A stretch of 25,033 nt of DNA from UMGS1052 sp045532035 (GTDB lineage Bacteria > Bacillota > Clostridia > Oscillospirales > CAG-382), in the NCBI GenBank assembly GCA_045532035.1, contig JAZSFD010000003.1, positions 1 through 25,033 on the forward strand. Reading direction: 5' to 3'. Positions 15,724 to 21,947 of this stretch are shown piece by piece (position 1 is the first letter of the stretch; every line of letters begins with the position of its first letter). Below the pieces are notes generated by a model that saw nothing but the letters and a program-made list of their open reading frames with translations, made no database searches and had not been told where the DNA came from. The position numbers were made by a program, and so were the translations under genes.

Positions 15724-16782
15724 ATGAGAATACTTTCCGAATCAAACCCCAAGGTCATAATCGAAAAAGAAGAGCTTTTTGTCGATCACAAGGCAAAGAC
15801 CCGCAGCGGACATCTCGGACACGCCATGGTTGAGTGTAAGGACGGAAGCATCCTTGCCTTCTACTCCAACTGCTCGGGCTACCGAGGCGGCACATAGCTG
15901 GGACACACGATGTACGGCTGGGTAGAGTACAAGCGCTCGACCGACCGCGGTGTCACATGGGGCGAACCACGCATACTTCAATACAGCTATGACTCTTTCC
16001 TGAACGGAGATCAATTTATTGGCTGTGAAAAAGCAGTTGTCTGCGATGACGGTGCCATTGTTCTTTTCTGTCTGCGCAACACAGGCGGCGATTTTGAGCC
16101 TTACCGCACTCCAGTCTGCCTTATAAGCTGCGACAACGGCGAAAGCTGGTCAGACCCTGTCGAGGTTCACAATGAGCGCGGACGAATCTATGACGCAACT
16201 TTCCGTAACGGCAGAATATATGTCCTTGAATTCTGCAACTCCACCGACAAAGGATTTACCTGCAACGAAGAGGGACTTTTCTATAAGATGCTTGTCAGCG
16301 ACGATTGCGGAAAATCCTTCAGCGTTCTTTCCGAGCTTCCCTTCAATACCATGGGACACGCCTACGGAAACTTCATTTTCCGTCCCGACGGAAGCCTTGT
16401 TTTCTATGGCTACAATGTGGATGATGAATACAACCTCACCTGTCTCATCAGCGAGGATGAGGGAAAGACCTGGGGCGAGCCCTTCAAATCCCATGTCGCA
16501 AAGATCGCAAGAAATCCGCAGGTGGGTTACCTGAACGGAGTATATGTTCTCCACGCCAGAAGCGAAAACGGAGTAAACTTTGTTTTCTATTATTCCAAGG
16601 ACGGCATAAACTGGGACGAGGGAACTATCGTCAGCGACAAGCCTCTTGGCGGTTGCTATTATTCCAACAATATCGTGATAAAAGGGGAGGACGGAGTCTA
16701 AAGACTTCTTGTCCAGTATTCCGAAAACTACGGCTACTCCCGTGTCAATGTCTGCCATGCATGGGTCACTTGCGAAGCATAA
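15724..16782 (+). pseudogene. Sialidase/BNR-repeat-like protein with two in-frame stops
   Basis: The frame from ATG 15724 to TAA 16780-16782 encodes 352 residues, interrupted by TAG at codon 58 (15895-15897) and TAA at codon 326 (16699-16701). The protein on both sides of each stop reads as one continuous family member. Asp-box-like repeats of the sialidase fold recur: STDRGVTWGE, SCDNGESWSD, SDDCGKSFSV, SEDEGKTWGE and SKDGINWDE. There is no signal peptide, so a secreted sialidase is unlikely; such proteins are often cytoplasmic glycoside-processing or unassigned. The central open segment (15910-16701, 263 residues) may be translated from an internal start but would miss both ends. Promoter, ribosome site and terminator remain, so the loss looks recent or is a sequence error. 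Confidence 0.82.
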
Positions 16783-16794
16783 TTTACTAAATAT

Positions 16795-16827
16795 AAAAAG
16801 CGAACACGCTCCATGTGTTCGCTTTTT
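16795..16827. terminator. Bidirectional terminator between sialidase-like and AraC genes
   Basis: A 13-bp stem (AAAAAGCGAACAC at 16795-16807 with GTGTTCGCTTTTT at 16815-16827) has a 7-nt loop and T runs in both directions. It serves the two convergent genes. Confidence 0.88.
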
Positions 16828-16829
16828 TG

Positions 16830-17606
16830 CTATTGATCGTTTTTTTCATATTTATAATCAAATTTTGATGGGGATATTCCGGTGATCCTTTTGAACTCGG
16901 TCGAGAAATGATTGTAGTCACTGTATCCGCACATTTCGGATATTTCACGGATGGTATAATAATTTGTAAGTATCAGAGCCTCGGCATATTTGATTCTTGT
17001 TTCGATGACGTGCTTTTTGGGGGATATGCCGAATTCCTTTTTGAAAAGCTTTCTGAAATATGTTTCGCTCATGTAGGATTTACTTGCCGCGTCGGCGACC
17101 GAAAAGTTTTGTTTCAGACAGTTTTTCTGGATATAAAGCACACCGTCGGCTATCTTTTTATCATTGCAGACGGCAGCGTTGTCACGATAGAATTCGGAAA
17201 AGATCTCATTAAGAATGCTTGCGCATTTGCTCTTGTAGGATATCTCTTTGCTTTCCCACATGGTGAGAAGCTTTTTGAAAAGCCCACTGTATTTTTCGTG
17301 GTCCTGCGGAAGAAAACATTCGATGTTTTTGGAGCGGTAGTTGAAGGCTTTGAAATGGACGACGATAAGCTCATCATTTTGCGACATACGGGTGTAGGAT
17401 ACTCCCGATGGAAAAAAACAGACGGTATTGTCGCAAAGAGTGAGCTCCTGCTTTTCGGCATGGATGACCGTATCGGCACGAAGTCTGAATGAGAGGGCAT
17501 CAAAATTGCGCTCGGTATCGGTCTTTTTGTTGAACGATTGGTCGAGATAAAAGATGTCGAGTATTTCAAAAACCACATATTCCTGATCGAAAATCAAAGC
17601 TTTCAC
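16830..17606 (-). CDS. AraC-family transcriptional regulator
   Basis: The 258-residue protein ends with an AraC-type DNA-binding domain (about residues 155-255), including IREISEMCGYSDYNHFSTEFKRITGISPSKF. The N-terminal half is cupin-like by position but shows no diagnostic motif. The start is uncertain: the frame opens with GTG at 17606, which directly abuts AGGGG; TTG at 17597 has AGGGGG at 8-nt spacing and may be the true start. It is divergent from the dehydratase-SDR cluster and convergent with the sialidase-like gene. Control of the dehydratase operon is the likely role (inference). Confidence 0.9.
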   Translation of the reverse strand: MKALIFDQEYVVFEILDIFYLDQSFNKKTDTERNFDALSFRLRADTVIHAEKQELTLCDNTVCFFPSGVSYTRMSQNDELIVVHFKAFNYRSKNIECFLPQDHEKYSGLFKKLLTMWESKEISYKSKCASILNEIFSEFYRDNAAVCNDKKIADGVLYIQKNCLKQNFSVADAASKSYMSETYFRKLFKKEFGISPKKHVIETRIKYAEALILTNYYTIREISEMCGYSDYNHFSTEFKRITGISPSKFDYKYEKNDQ

Positions 17607-17623
17607 CCCCTGTTTACCCTATA

Positions 17624-17652
17624 ATAATAACCTATCTGTTTCGAAAAGTCAA
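17624..17652 (-). promoter_or_regulatory. Sigma-A promoter of the second AraC gene
   Basis: On the minus strand, TTGACT (17647-17652) and TATTAT (17624-17629) have a 17-nt spacer. The divergent dehydratase gene has only a weak candidate promoter (TTGAGT near 17692 with an AT-rich -10 about 16 nt on), as expected if it needs activation. Confidence 0.65.
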
Positions 17653-17738
17653 CATTTTAACTCATTTTACATATATCTTTTTTTGAGTTTCTGTGATATC
17701 ATCATAATAAAGTTCATTTCTGTTTTCGGAGGTAAAAA

Positions 17739-19085
17739 ATGGATATCAATGTAAACCGCTGTTCCGAACCGTCACAGCTTAAGATCACCGACATAAGAGT
17801 CGCAAACATCAATGGTGCCCCCAAGCACTGTCCTCTCATCAAGATCTATACAAATCAGGGCATTGTGGGTTATGGCGAGGTCAGAGATGCATCGAGCGCC
17901 ACCTATGCTCTCATGCTCAAATCAAGACTTGTGGGAGAAAACCCCTGCAATGTGGACAAGCTTTTCAGACGCATCCGTCAGTTTGGCGGTCATTCGCGCC
18001 AGGGAGGCGGTGTTTCGGGAATCGAAATCGCTCTCTGGGATCTTGCGGGCAAGGCATGGGGGGTTCCGCTCTGGCAGATGCTCGGCGGAAAATTCCGCGA
18101 CAAGGTCAGAATGTATTGTGACACCGATGTTGACGGCAAGCACACCGGAACCGACATGGGTCATGCTCTGAAAAAGCGCATGGAGCAGGGATTTACATTT
18201 TTGAAGATGGATCTCGGCATTGAGCTGATGCTTGACGAGCCGGGCTGTCTGAATGCGCCTTTGGGCTTCCTTGAGGATATAAAGAAGTATTCCATGAAAG
18301 CCATCAACCACCAGAAAGGCTCGGTTGACATGGACATGATGCTCGGTAAAAACTACGAGGTCTTTACCATTCCTCATCACGCAACAGGCATCCACCTCAC
18401 CCAAAAGGGAATGGATTATCTTGAAAACTATGTAAAAGAAGTACGAGATGTAATAGGCTATGAGGTTCCTCTTGCCCTTGACCATTTCGGACATATCTGC
18501 ATCGAGGACTGCATCATGTTTGCAAAGCGCCTCGAAAAATACAACATCGCCTGGATCGAAGATATCGCTCCATGGCATTACACAGATCATTATGTGAAGA
18601 TCGCAAACAGCTGTAATGTTCCGATCTGCACAGGTGAAGATATTTTCCTTGCCGAGAATTTCGAACCGCTCATGAGAAGCGGCGGAGTTTCGGTCGTTCA
18701 TCCCGATATGCTGACGGTGGGCGGTGCGATGGAAATGAAAAAGCTTGGAAATATGTGCGAAAAATATGGGGTTGCCATGGCTATACATATGGCTGAAAGC
18801 CCCATCGCCTGCATGGCGGCGATTCATGCTGCGGCGGCAGTTCAGAATGTTCTTGCAGTTGAGTTCCATTCGGTGGATGTTCCGTGGTGGAATGATCTTG
18901 CCTTTGGCATCGATAATCCCTTGTTCAAGGACGGCTTTGTGAATGTTCCGGATAAGCCCGGTCTTGGTATTGATGAGCTCAACGAGGAGCTTATTGCCGA
19001 GCATATCCACGAAAAATACCCCGGTGTATTCGAGCCCACTCCCGAATGGGACAAGGAATGGGCAAACGACAGAGAGTGGAGCTGA
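17739..19085 (+). CDS. Enolase-superfamily dehydratase (mandelate racemase group)
   Basis: The 448-residue protein has the N-terminal capping domain (about residues 15-125) and a beta-barrel with the expected active site: base motif Lys156-Met-Asp158, magnesium ligands Asp248 (LALDHFGH), Glu274 (AWIEDIAPW) and Glu300 (ICTGEDIF), and His350 (MAIHMAES). Members remove water from sugar acids or epimerise them; which acid is used here cannot be told. About 55 residues follow the KxD motif before the barrel resumes (about 160-215), longer than in most acid-sugar dehydratases, and may shape the pocket. ATG 17739 has GGAGG. It is followed within 20 nt by an SDR, and an RraA-like gene comes next, which suggests a sugar-acid catabolic set under the divergent AraC regulator. 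Confidence 0.92.
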   Translation: MDINVNRCSEPSQLKITDIRVANINGAPKHCPLIKIYTNQGIVGYGEVRDASSATYALMLKSRLVGENPCNVDKLFRRIRQFGGHSRQGGGVSGIEIALWDLAGKAWGVPLWQMLGGKFRDKVRMYCDTDVDGKHTGTDMGHALKKRMEQGFTFLKMDLGIELMLDEPGCLNAPLGFLEDIKKYSMKAINHQKGSVDMDMMLGKNYEVFTIPHHATGIHLTQKGMDYLENYVKEVRDVIGYEVPLALDHFGHICIEDCIMFAKRLEKYNIAWIEDIAPWHYTDHYVKIANSCNVPICTGEDIFLAENFEPLMRSGGVSVVHPDMLTVGGAMEMKKLGNMCEKYGVAMAIHMAESPIACMAAIHAAAAVQNVLAVEFHSVDVPWWNDLAFGIDNPLFKDGFVNVPDKPGLGIDELNEELIAEHIHEKYPGVFEPTPEWDKEWANDREWS

Positions 19086-19103
19086 TTCAAAGGAGGGCTT
19101 AAA

Positions 19104-19832
19104 ATGTTTGATCTTACAGGAAAGACCGCCCTTGTGACCGGCTCGACCCAGGGAATCGGCTTTGAGGTAGCAAAGCTTCTTGCACAGCAGGGAGCAAAGG
19201 TTTTTGTATCGGGGGCGTCGAGCGAGGAAAAATGCATCGAGGCTAGCAAAAAAATACCAAACTCTGTGCCTGTCAGGACAGATCTTCTGAAGGATGAAGA
19301 GCTTGAAAAGCTGTATGAAAAAACGGGCGATGTGGATATCCTCGTGCTCAATGCGTCTATACAGTATAAACGCGCATGGGATGAAGTTACTCCCGAGGAA
19401 TATGACATTCAGATGATGTGCAATGTCAGAAGCTCCTTTTTCCTTATTCAGAAGTATGTTCCCGGCATGAAGAAAAAGGGATGGGGACGCATTGTGACTG
19501 TGGGAAGCGTAAATCAGCACAACCAGCATCCTGCCCTTGCCATCTATGGCATGACAAAGGCGGCACAGTATAAGATGGTGCAGAATATTGCTCCGTCGCT
19601 GGCACCTTTTGGCATCACCATAAATAATGTGGCTCCCGGCGCCATCGAAACTCCGAGAAACACCGAGGCTTTGAGTGATGAGGCTTTCAAAAAGAAGGTC
19701 GTCGACGGAATCCCCTGCGGATTTGTGGGAATGCCTTCCGATGTGGCACCGTCGGTGCTTTTCCTCTGCGCAGAAGAAAGCAGATACATAACAGGCTCCG
19801 AAATTATGGTTGACGGCGGATATCATTTGTGA
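19104..19832 (+). CDS. Short-chain dehydrogenase/reductase
   Basis: The 242-residue classical SDR has the NAD(P) motif TGSTQGIG (residues 12-19), LNAS in place of the usual NNAG (82-85), and catalytic Ser135, Tyr148 and Lys152 (VTVGSVNQHN, YGMTKA). The C-terminal YITGSEIMVDGGYHL is standard. The ribosome site AAGGAGG is well placed. It resembles sugar-acid or 2-keto-sugar oxidoreductases more than FabG, and its operon partner, the dehydratase 18 nt upstream, supports that. The exact substrate is unknown. Confidence 0.92.
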   Translation: MFDLTGKTALVTGSTQGIGFEVAKLLAQQGAKVFVSGASSEEKCIEASKKIPNSVPVRTDLLKDEELEKLYEKTGDVDILVLNASIQYKRAWDEVTPEEYDIQMMCNVRSSFFLIQKYVPGMKKKGWGRIVTVGSVNQHNQHPALAIYGMTKAAQYKMVQNIAPSLAPFGITINNVAPGAIETPRNTEALSDEAFKKKVVDGIPCGFVGMPSDVAPSVLFLCAEESRYITGSEIMVDGGYHL

Positions 19833-19894
19833 TATCGGATGGGCTTTGTCAAGAAAATATGATCGAATAGTGTTAAATTTTATCGTTTTTGCCC

Positions 19895-19923
19895 TTGATT
19901 ATCAGCAGAATCCGTGTTATTAT
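19895..19923 (+). promoter_or_regulatory. Sigma-A promoter of the RraA-family gene
   Basis: TTGATT (19895-19900) and TATTAT (19918-19923) have a 17-nt spacer, about 36 nt upstream of the start codon. The RraA-like gene may therefore be transcribed apart from the dehydratase-SDR pair. Confidence 0.55.
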
Positions 19924-19959
19924 GACAAATGATATGATAAATAAAGAGGAGGCATTGCC

Positions 19960-20868
19960 ATGCAGTTCAATAACAGAGAAGAAATAATTGCTCTTACTCC
20001 CCAATGGAAGGGCGAAAGACTTCCCGACGGAAGACCGAAGGTGGATGAAAAATATCTCAAGGCTCTGAAGAATCTCACCCTTGAAGAGGTTTGGAAGCCC
20101 ATATTCGTCAAGGGCTACGAAAGTCAGTTTGAGGGCAGACTCCAGACTCTTCACGATGACGGCAGAAAGCTCATCGGCCGTGCAGTTACCGCGACCTATT
20201 GCCCCTATCGTCCCGACCTTGATGAAGTCGTGAAGGAAACGGGAAAAAATGAGGGCAGAACAGGTACATATAACCAGTGGGTCATCGATAATCTCATGGA
20301 GGGGGATGTTCCCGTTATAGATATGTATGACAAAATATATAAGGGCACATTCCTTGGCGGAAACCTGACAACAGCTCTCAAAAACAAGACTAAGAATGAA
20401 AACGGTGGGGCGGTCATCTGGGGCGGTATCCGTGATACCGAGCAGATGAAGAAGATCGAGGACACCCAGGTCTATTACAGAGGCATCGATCCTACTCCCA
20501 TCCGCGATTTTATAATGATAGGCTACAACACCGCAACCCGCATCGGCAACGCTATCTGTCTGCCCGGCGATGTGGTCTTCGGCGCCGGCGGAGGAGTGCT
20601 TTTCATTCCGAGCCATCTTGTTGAGGAAGTGGTCGGCGGAGCCGCAAAAACTCAGGTCAAGGACCTTTTCGGTTTTGAAATGATAAGCCAGAACAAGTTC
20701 ACTCCCTCACAGATCGACAAAAATACCTGGTCAAAGGAAATGCTCGATCTTCTGATGGATTTCATTGAAAATGACGAAAGAGCGGCAGAATATCGTGGTC
20801 TTGACTGGTCGCAGGAATATTATTTTGCCCTGCACGGTGATCCCAACGATACCCAGTCAGCTCTTTGA
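19960..20868 (+). CDS. RraA-family protein (aldolase-like)
   Basis: The 302-residue protein has the RraA/dimethylmenaquinone-methyltransferase-like fold. The motif GGAVIWGGIRDTEQMKKIE corresponds to the conserved G-x-R-D active-site segment, and NAICLPGDVVFGAGGGVLFIP matches the PGD-x-V-x-GVxxIP segment. In the second, the Asp-Asp usual before GV is Ala-Gly-Gly, which may affect metal binding. Relatives cleave or decarboxylate 2-keto acids (HMG/CHA aldolases), while others (RraA) inhibit RNase E. Next to a sugar-acid dehydratase and an SDR, an enzymatic role on a keto acid is more likely (inference). At about 300 residues it is longer than E. coli RraA (161). ATG 19960 has AGAGGAGG upstream. 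Confidence 0.88.
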   Translation: MQFNNREEIIALTPQWKGERLPDGRPKVDEKYLKALKNLTLEEVWKPIFVKGYESQFEGRLQTLHDDGRKLIGRAVTATYCPYRPDLDEVVKETGKNEGRTGTYNQWVIDNLMEGDVPVIDMYDKIYKGTFLGGNLTTALKNKTKNENGGAVIWGGIRDTEQMKKIEDTQVYYRGIDPTPIRDFIMIGYNTATRIGNAICLPGDVVFGAGGGVLFIPSHLVEEVVGGAAKTQVKDLFGFEMISQNKFTPSQIDKNTWSKEMLDLLMDFIENDERAAEYRGLDWSQEYYFALHGDPNDTQSAL

Positions 20869-20917
20869 TGCCTGTAAAACACTTTCGTTTTTTGTAATAT
20901 TGTGTTTGTTTTTTCGG

Positions 20918-20946
20918 TTGATTTTTGCCTATCCGTGTGCTATACT
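20918..20946 (+). promoter_or_regulatory. Sigma-A promoter of the ECF transporter operon
   Basis: TTGATT (20918-20923) and TATACT (20941-20946) have a 17-nt spacer. Transcription would start about 45 nt before the intrinsic terminator and just over 100 nt before ecfT. Confidence 0.6.
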
Positions 20947-20951
20947 GTAAA

Positions 20952-21027
20952 AAAGATCGGTATGCGGAACAAATGAAGCGGAAAAACTGCCGCGGTGATC
21001 TTTCTTTTTTGATCACCGCGTTTTTTT
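20952..21027 (+). promoter_or_regulatory. Leader with switchable structure and intrinsic terminator (candidate riboswitch)
   Basis: A strong terminator is formed by CGCGGTGATC (20991-21000), a 10-nt loop, GATCACCGCG (21011-21020) and seven T. Just upstream, AAAGATC (20952-20958) is complementary to GATCTTT (20997-21003), and either of two GCGG copies (20964-20967, 20978-20981) can pair with CCGC (20990-20993). That enclosed fold uses the same bases as the 5' arm of the terminator, so the two are exclusive. This is the layout of a transcription attenuator or small riboswitch. I do not recognise its class; there is no cobalamin B12 box. It could instead simply end the upstream operon. Confidence 0.6.
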
Positions 21028-21059
21028 ATGTCTGAAATCATAGAAAGGGGGAAATGAAC

Positions 21060-21947
21060 ATGACCGGCTTTGCAACATATCATCCGATCGTGAATTTTAT
21101 ATATTTTGTCATGACGATCGGCTTTACCATGTTTTTTATGAATCCGGTCTGTCTTCTCATATCCTTTTTCTGTTCTTTTGTCTTCTCGGTGCTGCTTGGA
21201 GGCAGGAAGACTCTTAAAACAAATCTTTTGTATATGCTTCCGATGATGCTTGTGATGTCTGTGATGAACCCTTTTTTCAATCATGAGGGCGTCACGGTGA
21301 TACGGTATATGAGGAACGGAAATCCTCTGACGGCAGAATCGATAGTGTACGGTTTTTTTGCTTCTCTTATGATAATAAGTGTCATTTCATGGTTCTCCAG
21401 CTACAACAAGGTGATGACAAGCGATAAGTTCATATACCTCTTCGGCAGGATAATACCCTCACTGTCTTTGATAATTTCGATGACTCTTCGCTTTGTGCCG
21501 CGCTTTGCCGCGCAGATGAAGAATGTTTCGGATGCCCGCAGATGTATGGGGCGCGATCCGTCATCGGGAGGAATCTTCAAGCGTATAAGGTTTGGGCTCG
21601 ATACTTTGTCTGTGGTGGTCACTTGGAGCCTTGAAAATGCAGTTGAGACCTCGGATAGCATGAGAGCCCGCGGTTACGGTCTTGCGGGAAGGAGTGCCTT
21701 TTCGATCTTCAGATTTAATTCAAGGGATGCAAAGGCTCTGACCTTTATTTGCGTGTTCGGCGTCTACACCCTTGTGTGCGGTATCATGGGTGGACTGTAT
21801 TTCAGATATTTCCCGTCTGTAAAATGGGCGGAGCCGTCTGTTTTCGGAATATTCGGCTATGTTTCGTATTTTCTTTTGTGCATATTCCCTGTAATTATCG
21901 AATTTTGGGAGGTGAGAAGATGGCGTGCTTTGAGATCGAAAACTTAA
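21060..21947 (+). CDS. ecfT: ECF transporter transmembrane protein EcfT
   Basis: The roughly 295-residue integral membrane protein couples ATPase subunits to a substrate-binding S component. The first 100 residues hold several hydrophobic helices. The two coupling motifs of EcfT are visible as ARRCMGRD (about residues 158-165) and SMRARGYG (about 198-205), followed by C-terminal helices. The frame opens at ATG 21054, but the ribosome site (AGGGGG) is only 2 nt away from it; ATG 21060 has 8-nt spacing and is preferred. It overlaps the next gene by 28 nt. The substrate is not shown by this subunit. Confidence 0.9.
   Translation: MTGFATYHPIVNFIYFVMTIGFTMFFMNPVCLLISFFCSFVFSVLLGGRKTLKTNLLYMLPMMLVMSVMNPFFNHEGVTVIRYMRNGNPLTAESIVYGFFASLMIISVISWFSSYNKVMTSDKFIYLFGRIIPSLSLIISMTLRFVPRFAAQMKNVSDARRCMGRDPSSGGIFKRIRFGLDTLSVVVTWSLENAVETSDSMRARGYGLAGRSAFSIFRFNSRDAKALTFICVFGVYTLVCGIMGGLYFRYFPSVKWAEPSVFGIFGYVSYFLLCIFPVIIEFWEVRRWRALRSKT

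Noticed and set aside
17922..19826. A 634-codon open frame on the minus strand
   Set aside because: It lies entirely antisense to the dehydratase and SDR genes, which have clear catalytic motifs. The antisense protein is rich in Cys and His with no recognisable domain or ribosome site; it is a codon-bias mirror.
20952..21027. A cobalamin riboswitch in front of the ECF genes
   Set aside because: The leader is far too short and lacks the B12 box and conserved core; only an attenuator of unknown class can be supported.
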